Shown: positions 1 to 5,296, counted from the stretch's first letter. The stretch: DNA of 5,757 bases from Candidatus Omnitrophota bacterium (GCA_028714055.1 JAQTNB010000087.1:1-5757), one strand, 5' to 3'. A program made the numbers and translations. The notes: a model not told the origin generated them from the sequence alone.

Positions 1-1733
1 CCTTCCATCATCGTTCCGACGATCGGCGCCTCAGGCACCATCAAAGGGACAGCCTGCCTTTGCATGTTTGAGCCCATGAGCGCGCGGTTTGCGTCGTCGT
101 GCTCAAGAAAAGGTATGATCGAGGCGGCGACCGAAACGAGCTGCTTGGGAGAAACGTCCATGAATTCCACCTGCTTCGGCGGGACCTTGGGAAAATCGCC
201 TTTGAAACGGCAGTAAACATCGCGTTCCACGAAATTCCCTTCCGGATCAAGAGGGACGTTTGCCTGCGCGATCACCTTGTCTTCTTCGATATCGGCGGTA
301 AGGTATTCGATCTTACGGGTGACCCTTCCGTCCTCTACCTTACGGTAAGGGGTTTCAAGGAGGCCCAGGTTATTGACGCGCGCGTAGGTGCTTAATGAGG
401 CGATCAGGCCGATATTCGGGCCTTCGGGCGTTTCTATCGGGCATACCCTTCCGTAATGCGAAGAGTGGATGTCGCGCACTTCAAAACCGGCGCGTTCCCG
501 GGAAAGGCCTCCGGGGCCCAGGGCACTGAGCCTGCGTTTGTGGGTCATTTCCGCCAGGGGGTTGACCTGGTCCAAAAACTGCGAAAGCTGGCTGCGGGTA
601 AAGAAATCCTTTATCTGGTTTGAGAGAAGCTTGGAATTAATAAGGTAATGGACGCTTAAGTTGTCGAATTCGCCGATGATGCTCAGGCGTTCCCTGATGG
701 AGCGCTCGATCCTTGATAAGCCTATCCTGACCTGGTTCTGCACCAGCTCGCCTACGGTCTTGATGCGCCGGTTGCCCAGGTGGTCGATATCGTCGATCTT
801 TCCCTGCCCGGATTTGAGCCTGATGAGGTACTCGATGACCTTGATCACGGTTTCGGAATCAAGTATCCTTTTGTCAAGCGCGACGTCCATCCCGAGTTTT
901 CTGTTGAGGATGAACCTTCCGACCCGCTCAAGGTCGTAACGGTTCGGGTCGAAAAACAGCCGGTAAAAGAGCATTTCGGCCGCCTCTTTCGTCACCGGTT
1001 CGGTCGGCCTCATCTTGCGGTAAAAATCAAGGTGCGCTTCTTCTTTATTCTTGGTCAGGTCCTTTTTAAGGGTGTTGATGATCTCCGGGTGCTCTTTTTC
1101 AAAACAACCGAGTATCTCCTCGTCCGTGCTGAAGCCCAGGATCCTTAAGATCTGGGTCGCGGGAAAATTACGGCGGCGGTCTATGTAGGCGATAATGGTC
1201 TCGGTAAGGTCGTATTTGAATTCAAGCCAGGCTCCGCGGTAGGGTATGACGCGCCCGTAAAATATCTTTTTTCCGGTCGGATGGTCTTCCTCTTCGAAGG
1301 ATATGCCGGGAGAACGCTGCAGCTGGTTGACGACAACGCGCTCATCTCCGTTAATGATGAAATTCCCGGTTTCGGTCATCAGGGGCATTTCCCCGAAATA
1401 GGCATCCTGCTCTTTTGTCTCGCGCGGGGTGATCAGCCTGAATTTGACCTTTAGGGGAGCGGCGAAACTGAGGCCCCGGCGCTTTGATTCGGAAATGCCG
1501 TATTTGGGCTTGCCCAGCGAATAACTGATATACTCAAGCCTTACCGAGCGGTTCTGGTTCTCGATGGGGAACATGTCGGCAAAGACTTCCTGCAGGCCCT
1601 GATGCTTGCGTTCCGAGGGCGGAACGTCCATCTGCAGGTATTCCAGGTATGACTCAACCTGTATGTCTAAAAGGTGGGGAAGGTCGTAGACTTCCTTGAA
1701 TTTGGCAAAACTTTTACGTTTAGTCACGCTCAT
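1..1733 (-). CDS. rpoB: DNA-directed RNA polymerase subunit beta, N-terminal part (runs off the left edge)
   Basis: RpoB is the beta subunit of RNA polymerase and forms one side of the active-centre cleft. The ATG at 1733-1731 opens MSVTKRKSFAKF, and the frame stays open for 577 codons to the edge, about half of a usual beta. Recognisable parts are the protrusion start (YDLPHLLDIQ), the lobe (GEMPLMTETGNFIINGDERV, RSPGISF, YIDRRRNFPAT), DDIDHLGNRR, and the rifampicin region SQLSQFLDQVNPLAEMTHKRR with its His at residue 398 (E. coli H526). After that come ALGPGGLSRERAGFEVRD, YGRVCPIETPEGPNIGLI and SNMQRQAVPLMVPEAP. The 128-residue offset from E. coli reflects the missing lobe insertion SI1, since about 20 residues join FSTDEEILG to FYRKMRP. 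It follows rplL by 117 nt, the usual rplL-rpoB order. The Shine-Dalgarno is weak (GGGAAAG). Identity is certain; the start is well supported by family alignment. Confidence 0.98.
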   Translation of the reverse strand, partial: MSVTKRKSFAKFKEVYDLPHLLDIQVESYLEYLQMDVPPSERKHQGLQEVFADMFPIENQNRSVRLEYISYSLGKPKYGISESKRRGLSFAAPLKVKFRLITPRETKEQDAYFGEMPLMTETGNFIINGDERVVVNQLQRSPGISFEEEDHPTGKKIFYGRVIPYRGAWLEFKYDLTETIIAYIDRRRNFPATQILRILGFSTDEEILGCFEKEHPEIINTLKKDLTKNKEEAHLDFYRKMRPTEPVTKEAAEMLFYRLFFDPNRYDLERVGRFILNRKLGMDVALDKRILDSETVIKVIEYLIRLKSGQGKIDDIDHLGNRRIKTVGELVQNQVRIGLSRIERSIRERLSIIGEFDNLSVHYLINSKLLSNQIKDFFTRSQLSQFLDQVNPLAEMTHKRRLSALGPGGLSRERAGFEVRDIHSSHYGRVCPIETPEGPNIGLIASLSTYARVNNLGLLETPYRKVEDGRVTRKIEYLTADIEEDKVIAQANVPLDPEGNFVERDVYCRFKGDFPKVPPKQVEFMDVSPKQLVSVAASIIPFLEHDDANRALMGSNMQRQAVPLMVPEAPIVGTMME

Positions 1734-1799
1734 AAGATTTCTTTCCCGGGTATTGAACCCTTTATGACCCCAGCCGCGCGCCGAATGTTTTACAAAGAA

Positions 1800-1821
1800 T
1801 CACCGTTCCGGGCAGCGGTGA
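1800..1821 (-). promoter_or_regulatory. Possible weak attenuator hairpin in the rplL-rpoB spacer
   Basis: The 117-nt spacer between rplL and rpoB (1734-1850) holds no ORF. On the minus strand a 6-bp stem TCACCG/CGGTGA encloses a 10-nt loop and is followed by TTCTTTG, a poor U-tract. A competing pairing is possible: GCAGC/GCTGC just upstream shares bases with the loop. In E. coli this gap carries a partial terminator and an RNase III site that lower rpoBC relative to rplJL. A similar role here is inference from position only; the stem is short and the U-tract broken. Confidence 0.3.
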
Positions 1822-1850
1822 GGCTGCGCACGGAAAGACCCAACGGCATG

Positions 1851-2240
1851 TTATTTTAATTCTACCGTTGCTCCGGCAGCTTCAAGCTTCTTCTTCATTT
1901 CCTCGGCTTCTTCTTTCGGGACGCCGTCTTTCACGGGCTTGGGAGCGCCGTCAACCAGGTCCTTGGCTTCTTTAAGCCCGAGGCTGGTCATGGTCCTGAC
2001 CTCTTTGATGACCGCTATCTTGTTTGCGCCCGCGCCCGTCAATACCACGGTAAATACGGTTTTTTCCTCTGCGGCAGGTGCGGCTCCGCCGGCTGCGCCT
2101 CCGGCCATAGGTGCGGCCATCATCGGCATGTTCGCCGAAACCCCGAACTTCTCCTCAAGCGCCTTGACGAGGTCCGAAAGCTCAAGCACTGACAGGCCTT
2201 CGATTGTCTTCATCATTTCATCGAGTTTTTCGTTTGCCAT
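1851..2240 (-). CDS. rplL: 50S ribosomal protein L7/L12
   Basis: L7/L12 is the multi-copy stalk protein that recruits and stimulates translational GTPases (EF-Tu, EF-G, IF2, RF3). The product is 129 residues, a normal length. The N-terminal dimerisation domain (about 1-33, with LSVLELSDLVKALEEKFGV) binds L10. A flexible Ala/Gly/Pro/Met hinge follows (about 34-60, MMAAPMAGGAAGGAAPAAE). The C-terminal domain has the family pattern KTVFTVVLTGAGANKIAVIK, VRTMTSLGLKEAKDLVD, then PKPVKDGVPKEEAEE and the final ATVELK. The start is MANEKLDEM at 2240, because it has a strong AAAAGGAG eight bases upstream; an in-frame ATG nine codons earlier would add a charged, non-conserved tail and bury that site. 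It lies 195 nt after rplJ behind a structured spacer, which may let it be made in excess of the other ribosomal proteins. Confidence 0.98.
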   Translation of the reverse strand: MANEKLDEMMKTIEGLSVLELSDLVKALEEKFGVSANMPMMAAPMAGGAAGGAAPAAEEKTVFTVVLTGAGANKIAVIKEVRTMTSLGLKEAKDLVDGAPKPVKDGVPKEEAEEMKKKLEAAGATVELK

Positions 2241-2248
2241 TTTTCCCT

Positions 2249-2256
2249 CTCCTTTT
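2249..2256 (-). promoter_or_regulatory. Strong ribosome binding site that fixes the rplL start
   Basis: The minus strand reads AAAAGGAG, then AGGGAAAA, then ATG of rplL. This is the best Shine-Dalgarno in the window and rules out the upstream in-frame ATG at 2267. Most other genes here have partial sites or rely on overlap with the preceding stop. It fits the known need for several L12 copies per ribosome. Confidence 0.85.
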
Positions 2257-2261
2257 AATGA

Positions 2262-2315
2262 GCGCACAATTTACGGAGTGCCACCCTTGCGGCGAACGAC
2301 GTAAATTGTATGCGC
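2262..2315 (-). promoter_or_regulatory. Long stem-loop just upstream of the rplL ribosome binding site
   Basis: In the transcript the arms 2315-2300 and 2275-2262 pair as GCGC/GCGC plus a 10-bp ACAATTTACG/CGTAAATTGT helix, with a 2-nt AT bulge on the 5' arm. The 24-nt loop can itself fold into GCCGC-AAGG-GTGGC (one G-U pair). The structure ends 5 nt before AAAAGGAG, so the site itself stays single-stranded. No U-tract follows, so it is not an intrinsic terminator. Candidate roles are an RNase processing site, mRNA stabiliser or protein-binding site; which of these is unknown. The pairing is plainly visible, the function is inferred. Confidence 0.6.
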
Positions 2316-2320
2316 GAATT

Positions 2321-2348
2321 AGGCCCCTCCTTAATGGAGGGAGGGCCT
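2321..2348 (-). promoter_or_regulatory. GC-rich hairpin in the rplJ-rplL spacer
   Basis: The minus strand forms AGGCC/GGCCT, a 3-nt CTC bulge on the 5' arm, then CCTCC/GGAGG closing an ATTAA loop. The 3' arm contains GGAGG, which resembles an anti-Shine-Dalgarno target but is sequestered in the stem. Downstream sequence is AATTCGCGC with no U-tract, so it is not a normal terminator. It is the second of three consecutive hairpins in this 195-nt spacer (2241-2435), which holds no ORF. Confidence 0.55.
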
Positions 2349-2375
2349 ATCCTATCTGGATTAACTCCGAGCCAT

Positions 2376-2408
2376 GCCGAGACGGATTCCGAAAGGAATC
2401 TGTCCGGC
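2376..2408 (-). promoter_or_regulatory. Extended hairpin after the rplJ stop
   Basis: In the transcript a tetraloop TTTC is closed by GATTCC/GGAATC. Then follow an A-C mismatch, three more pairs, a one-base T bulge on the 3' arm, and GCCG/CGGC. That is 13 Watson-Crick pairs in a 33-nt element, starting 27 nt after the rplJ stop codon. There is no poly-U after it (CATGGCTCGG follows). It could protect the 3' end of upstream mRNA or form part of a regulatory fold with the next two hairpins; the sequence alone does not say which. Confidence 0.55.
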
Positions 2409-2435
2409 GTATATGGCGAGGAGTAATCTTTTCTA

Positions 2436-2969
2436 TTATGCCTTATCATTTTTCTTTTGTTTGATCTGCTCGAGGCAGAACACCAGTTTCCTTAAATTCC
2501 CTTTCAAGACCATGACTAATCCGGTGATCGGCGACTTAAGGCCGATGACTACCTGGGTCCTGAGGACTTCTTTGGAAGGAAGCTTTGCCATGGCCTGAAT
2601 ATCCGCTGCGGCGAGCACCTTTTCTCCCATACATCCGCCGGCAAGCTTGAGGTTCTCATGGTCCTTGGTAAAATCGCAGAGCGCCTTTGAGGTGACCACC
2701 GGTTCATCCGGTATAAAGACGAGGCCGCACGGCCCTTCAAGCAGGCCTACGAGCGATTCATAGCCGGATTCCTTCAGGGCACGTTTGGCAACCGTATTCT
2801 TGGCCACAAAAAGCGAGGCGCGGGTGCCTTTCAGGGCCTGGCGCAGCTGGCTCATGTCGGGGCTTGAGAGCTTCGCGTAATTTATGATAAAGACGTTGGA
2901 GGAGCTTTTGAGGTTCTCTTTTATCCGGCTTTCCAGGGTTTCCCTGAATATGGCACCAAGCTTTTTCAT
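2436..2969 (-). CDS. rplJ: 50S ribosomal protein L10
   Basis: L10 (also called P0) anchors L12 dimers to the ribosomal stalk base next to L11. The product is 177 residues, at the long end of the family. The rRNA-binding N-terminal domain (about 1-130) shows the family pattern NVFIINYAKLSSPDMSQLRQ, the LFVAKNTVAKRAL motif at 53-65 and LLEGPCGLVFI at 76-86. The C-terminal helix (about 140-173, including KSPITGLVMVLKGNLRKLVF) carries L12. From the LPS motif (130-132) to the end there are 48 residues, against 38 in B. subtilis L10 as I recall it, which leaves room for one extra L12 dimer. The ATG overlaps the rplA stop (ATGA), and AAGG lies 8 nt upstream. No L10-leader space exists before it. Confidence 0.97.
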   Translation of the reverse strand: MKKLGAIFRETLESRIKENLKSSSNVFIINYAKLSSPDMSQLRQALKGTRASLFVAKNTVAKRALKESGYESLVGLLEGPCGLVFIPDEPVVTSKALCDFTKDHENLKLAGGCMGEKVLAAADIQAMAKLPSKEVLRTQVVIGLKSPITGLVMVLKGNLRKLVFCLEQIKQKKNDKA

Positions 2970-3646
2970 GAGTTAATCCTTAATCCCGGGTTCATGCTTG
3001 AAGAGATGCTCAGGCTTTTTACGAATTTTCCTTTCACCGATGACGGCCGGGCGTCATTCAACGCCTCGATGATACGGGAGGCATTGTCGTAAAGCTGCTC
3101 TTCCGTAAAAGATACCCTGCCGACCGCAAGGTGCACCCCGCCCTGTTTATCGACGCGGAATTCGACCTTGCCTTTCCTGACGTCTTCGATGGCCTTTGCG
3201 ATATCGTTGGTGACCGTGCCGGTTTTGGGGCTGGGCATAAGGCCCCGGGGGCCGAGTATCTTGCCCAGCTTGCTCAAGTCTTTCATCATTTCGGGCGTGG
3301 CGATCGCGCAGTCAAAATCAAGGAACCCGCCGGCGACCTTATCGATCAGGTCGTTGCTCCCGACGTGGTCAGCCTGGGCTTCGCGGGCGATGCGGTCATG
3401 CTCGCCTTTGCAGAAAACCGCCACGCGCACTTTCTTGCCTGTCCCGTGAGGAAGCACGACCGTCCCGCGGACCATCTGGTCGCTTTTCTTGGAATCGACG
3501 TTCAGATGGAAATGCAGGTCGACCGCCCCGTTAAATTTCGTATTGGACATCTTCTTGATCTGTGTGATGGCGTCCTTGAGGGTGTAGACCTTTTCCAGCT
3601 CTACGTGTTTAAGGGATTCCCGGTATCTTTTGCTGTGTGTGTTCAT
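2966..3646 (-). CDS. rplA: 50S ribosomal protein L1
   Basis: L1 forms the mobile L1 stalk at the E site, binds 23S rRNA helices 76-78, and in many bacteria represses its own operon. The product is 226 residues against a usual 229-234. Domain I starts SKRYRESLKHVELEKVYTLKDAI and resumes at the C terminus. Domain II holds VVLPHGTGKKVRVAVFCKG (63-81), and KLGKILGPRGLMPSPKTGTV at 126-145 is the family signature. The C-terminal RNA-contact segment, usually SSTMGPG, reads SSSMNPG at 215-221 (Thr to Ser, Gly to Asn). The start ATG overlaps the rplK stop, and AGGA sits in range upstream. The stop overlaps the rplJ start. Identity is certain; the altered contact motif is discussed as a finding. Confidence 0.97.
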   Translation of the reverse strand: MNTHSKRYRESLKHVELEKVYTLKDAITQIKKMSNTKFNGAVDLHFHLNVDSKKSDQMVRGTVVLPHGTGKKVRVAVFCKGEHDRIAREAQADHVGSNDLIDKVAGGFLDFDCAIATPEMMKDLSKLGKILGPRGLMPSPKTGTVTNDIAKAIEDVRKGKVEFRVDKQGGVHLAVGRVSFTEEQLYDNASRIIEALNDARPSSVKGKFVKSLSISSSMNPGLRINS

Positions 3647-4074
3647 TTGTCTTCCTGGACGGTTATGCCCATGCTCCGCGCAGTGCCGGAGATGACCTTG
3701 ATGGCAACGGCAATGTCGGAAGTGTTAAGGTCTTTCATTTTAAGTTTCGCGATCTCTTCAACCTGCTTTTTGGTGACCGTGCCGATCGTCTCCCTGCCGG
3801 CGGTGCCCGAGGCCTTGGCGAGGTTTGCCGCCCGCTTCAACAGGACGGATGACGGGGGGCTCTTTATTATAAAGGAAAAGGTCCTGTCCTCATAAACGGA
3901 AATGACCGCCGGGAGTATGAGGCCTGCCTTGTCCTTGCTCTGCTCGTTGAACTGCTTGCAGAACTGCATGATATTGACGCCATGCTGCCCCAGTGCCGGG
4001 CCTACCGGAGGCGCCGGGTTTGCCTGGCCTGCCGGGACATATAATTTTATCTGTGCGACGATTTTCTTTGCCAT
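3643..4074 (-). CDS. rplK: 50S ribosomal protein L11
   Basis: L11 binds the GTPase-associated region of 23S rRNA with L10/L12 and takes part in factor-dependent steps and RelA activation. The product is 143 residues (the family is about 141). The N-terminal domain starts MAKKIVAQIKLYVPAGQANP and holds PPVGPALGQHGVNI at 22-35, the proline-rich helix of the thiostrepton-binding cleft. The C-terminal rRNA-binding domain has GTAGRETIGTVTKKQVEEIA followed by KLKMKDLN. An in-frame ATG ten codons upstream lies inside nusG; I chose MAKKIV because it is the family start, sits one base after the nusG TGA, and has GGAG ten bases upstream. The stop overlaps the rplA ATG. The resistance-associated prolines are unchanged. 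Confidence 0.98.
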   Translation of the reverse strand: MAKKIVAQIKLYVPAGQANPAPPVGPALGQHGVNIMQFCKQFNEQSKDKAGLILPAVISVYEDRTFSFIIKSPPSSVLLKRAANLAKASGTAGRETIGTVTKKQVEEIAKLKMKDLNTSDIAVAIKVISGTARSMGITVQEDK

Positions 4075-4075
4075 G

Positions 4076-4603
4076 TCAAACTTTCTCCACCTGCCAGTAC
4101 TCAAGCTCTACGGGAGTGGACCTGCCGAATATGGAAACGCTCACCTTAAGCTTGCCTCTTTCGGGGTGTATTTCTTCGATGGTGCCGTTAAAATTCACAA
4201 AGGGCCCTTCCGTGACGCGCACCTGCTCCCCTTTTTCGAAGATGATCTTCGGGGTAGGCTTGGTGGCCGTCTCCTCAGTTTTTTTAAGGATGTTGTCCAC
4301 GTCCGCCTGCGGAAGCGGCATCGGTTTTCTGCCGAGGCCGATGAAGCCGGTCACGCCGGGGGTGCTTTTGATCGCCAAGTACGTCTGGTCGTTTAAGTCC
4401 ATCTCCACCAGCACGTAACCGGGGAAAAACTTCCTCTGGGAGATCTTACGCTTGCCTGAGCGAACTTCGGAGATCTGTTCGGTGGGAATGACGACCTTGT
4501 TTATGAATTCCTGGAGCCCGTCCGAAGAAACCTTGTTCTCGATGTAAGATTTGACCTTATCTTCCAGCCCGGTCTGCGTATGTACGACGTACCAATGCTT
4601 CAT
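4076..4603 (-). CDS. nusG: Transcription termination/antitermination factor NusG
   Basis: NusG binds the RNA polymerase clamp, suppresses pausing or assists Rho, and couples polymerase to ribosomal protein S10. The 175-residue product has the standard two-domain build. The NGN domain opens MKHWYVVHTQTGLEDKVKSY and includes KFFPGYVLVEM (58-68) and TPGVTGFIG (81-89), both family hallmarks. The C-terminal KOW domain runs from about 122 (FEKGEQVRVTEGPFVNFNGT) to the end, with Gly-Thr-Ile-Glu-Glu at the core turn. There is no domain-II insertion as found in some lineages. The ATG overlaps the secE TGA by 4 nt, and I see no Shine-Dalgarno upstream (AGCATTATTTTCAG), so translation probably depends on coupling to secE. 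Confidence 0.98.
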   Translation of the reverse strand: MKHWYVVHTQTGLEDKVKSYIENKVSSDGLQEFINKVVIPTEQISEVRSGKRKISQRKFFPGYVLVEMDLNDQTYLAIKSTPGVTGFIGLGRKPMPLPQADVDNILKKTEETATKPTPKIIFEKGEQVRVTEGPFVNFNGTIEEIHPERGKLKVSVSIFGRSTPVELEYWQVEKV

Positions 4604-4791
4604 CTGAAAATAATGCTTAAGATTTTAGAGAGCGAAAGGTCGATCAACCCGATAAACAGCGTTGCGATCGAAGTCACCACGATCACGACTAATGTTGCGC
4701 CGATCAATTCCTGGCGCGTTGACCAGGATACCTTGCCCAGTTCCGCCTTGACCTCTGCTACAAAATTTATTGTCTTTTGTGCCGGATTCAT
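4600..4791 (-). CDS. secE: Preprotein translocase subunit SecE
   Basis: SecE is the small clamp subunit of the SecYEG channel in the inner membrane. The 63-residue product is the short single-span form found in most non-enteric bacteria. An amphipathic cytoplasmic helix (about 5-20, FVAEVKAELGKVSW) with the conserved Lys-Val-Ser-Trp leads into one transmembrane segment (about 30-52, GATLVVIVVTSIATLFIGLI) and a short tail DLSLSKILSIIFR. The start has GAAGG eight bases upstream. Its position between tRNA-Trp and nusG is the common bacterial arrangement. The stop overlaps nusG, so SecE translation probably drives NusG synthesis. Confidence 0.96.
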   Translation of the reverse strand: MNPAQKTINFVAEVKAELGKVSWSTRQELIGATLVVIVVTSIATLFIGLIDLSLSKILSIIFR

Positions 4792-4820
4792 CGCTTATGC
4801 CTTCATGCCCCAAGCCACCC

Positions 4821-4834
4821 CTGCCGGATGGCAG
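4821..4834 (-). promoter_or_regulatory. Small GC-rich hairpin between tRNA-Trp and secE
   Basis: CTGCC/GGCAG closes an ATCC tetraloop in the 53-nt spacer, 11 nt beyond the tRNA 3' end. No U-tract follows, so read-through into secE is expected. It could mark a processing boundary separating the tRNA from the secE mRNA, or be chance. The pairing is seen; any function is inference. Confidence 0.35.
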
Positions 4835-4844
4835 AATACACAAA

Positions 4845-4915
4845 CAGGAGCGGCAGGGATCGAACCTGCAGTAACGGTTTTGGAGACCGTTGGTTTGCCT
4901 TTAACCGACGCTCCT
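4845..4915 (-). tRNA. tRNA-Trp(CCA)
   Basis: The minus strand folds into a full cloverleaf. The acceptor stem AGGAGCG/CGCTCCT has seven pairs and the D arm is GGTT/AACC. The anticodon stem ACGGT/ACCGT carries loop CTCCAAA, giving anticodon CCA (tryptophan, UGG). The variable loop is 4 nt, and the T arm GCAGG/CCTGC has loop TTCGATC. The discriminator is G73, the normal identity base for bacterial tRNA-Trp. CCA is not encoded, as TT follows, so tRNA nucleotidyltransferase must add it. It sits between rpmG and secE and is presumably cut out of the polycistronic transcript by RNase P and 3' nucleases. Confidence 0.97.
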
Positions 4916-4957
4916 ATGCCGAAGATGTTTTTTACGATCGCGGTGCGTACCATCTGG

Positions 4958-5107
4958 TTATTTAATCTCCTTATGCGGAGTATGTTTCCGGCAAAACCTG
5001 CAGAATTTCTTGATCTCAAGTTTTTCCTGGTGGAGTTTCTTGTTTTTGGTGGTGGTGTAATTCCTGTTCTTACACACCGTGCATTCCAAGTTTATGATTT
5101 CTCGCAT
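4958..5107 (-). CDS. rpmG: 50S ribosomal protein L33 (zinc-ribbon form)
   Basis: L33 is a small large-subunit protein near the E site. This 49-codon gene encodes MREIINLECTVCKNRNYTTT, then a Lys-rich middle, then KKFCRFCRKHTPHKEIK. Two CxxC pairs, Cys9/Cys12 and Cys36/Cys39, make the zinc-binding 'C+' form, as opposed to cysteine-free paralogues that many bacteria use under zinc starvation. Length and the NYTTTKNK motif match the family. It lies 36 nt after tRNA-Thr and 42 nt before tRNA-Trp on the same strand, the frequent rpmG-trnW-secE-nusG order. The Shine-Dalgarno is weak (GGAATAGAG). Confidence 0.96.
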   Translation of the reverse strand: MREIINLECTVCKNRNYTTTKNKKLHQEKLEIKKFCRFCRKHTPHKEIK

Positions 5108-5143
5108 GACTCTATTCCGTTTTTCTGCTGCGTTTTACGATAA

Positions 5144-5216
5144 AGCTGGAGACGGGAATTGAACCCGTGACCCCGTCCTTACCAAGGACGTGCTCTACCA
5201 ACTGAGCTACTCCAGC
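5144..5216 (-). tRNA. tRNA-Thr(GGU)
   Basis: The minus strand folds into a cloverleaf. The acceptor is GCTGGAG/CTCCAGC and the D arm GCTC/GAGC has loop AGTTGGTA. The anticodon arm CGTCC/GGACG has loop TTGGTAA, giving anticodon GGT (threonine, ACC/ACU). The variable loop is 5 nt, and the T arm ACGGG/CCCGT has loop TTCAATT. Position 73 is U and no CCA is encoded. It is the first gene after the promoter. In many bacteria tRNA-Thr precedes tuf, but here rpmG follows directly after 36 nt. Confidence 0.97.
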
Positions 5217-5229
5217 GACTGAGCTTCAC

Positions 5230-5241
5230 GGGGTTTTCCCC
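5230..5241 (-). repeat. GGGG-AAAA-CCCC hairpin in the tRNA-Thr 5' leader
   Basis: The transcript has a four-pair GGGG/CCCC stem with an AAAA loop, 13 nt upstream of the mature tRNA-Thr 5' end. It may keep the leader from mispairing with the tRNA, which is trimmed by RNase P. It lies just downstream of a run of eight T (5258-5251) and is not followed by T, so it does not form a terminator in the direction of transcription. Confidence 0.4.
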
Positions 5242-5296
5242 TCCAGAGACAAAAAAAACACACCCAAGAATCTTTGTAAATTCTTTTTTTAACCTA

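Noticed and set aside
780..1148. Plus-strand open frame inside rpoB (and another at 661-939)
   Set aside because: Shadow of the continuous rpoB frame on the other strand; residues such as MVDIVDLSLPG have no family pattern.
3131..3895. Plus-strand open frame of 254 codons antisense to rplA and rplK
   Set aside because: It lies entirely opposite two certain ribosomal protein genes, matches no family I recognise, and reflects the codon bias of the real strand.
4072..4104. Upstream in-frame ATG for rplK giving MSTGRWRKFD before MAKK
   Set aside because: It lies inside nusG and the extra residues are nusG codons read out of frame; MAKK is the conserved L11 start with its own GGAG.
3902..4418. 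Two plus-strand open frames antisense to rplK and nusG
   Set aside because: Both are opposite certain genes and have no recognisable domains.
4795..5019. Minus-strand 74-codon frame over rpmG and tRNA-Trp
   Set aside because: It overlaps the clear L33 gene in another frame and runs through the tRNA-Trp gene.
4580..5143. Plus-strand 187-codon frame with hydrophobic stretches
   Set aside because: It crosses secE, tRNA-Trp and rpmG antisense; the hydrophobic look comes from complementing those genes.
5266..5285. AAGAAT/ATTCTT stem as an intrinsic terminator of either strand
   Set aside because: Six pairs, mostly A-T, with an 8-nt loop; in the direction of transcription seven bases separate it from the T run. 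Too weak to call a terminator.
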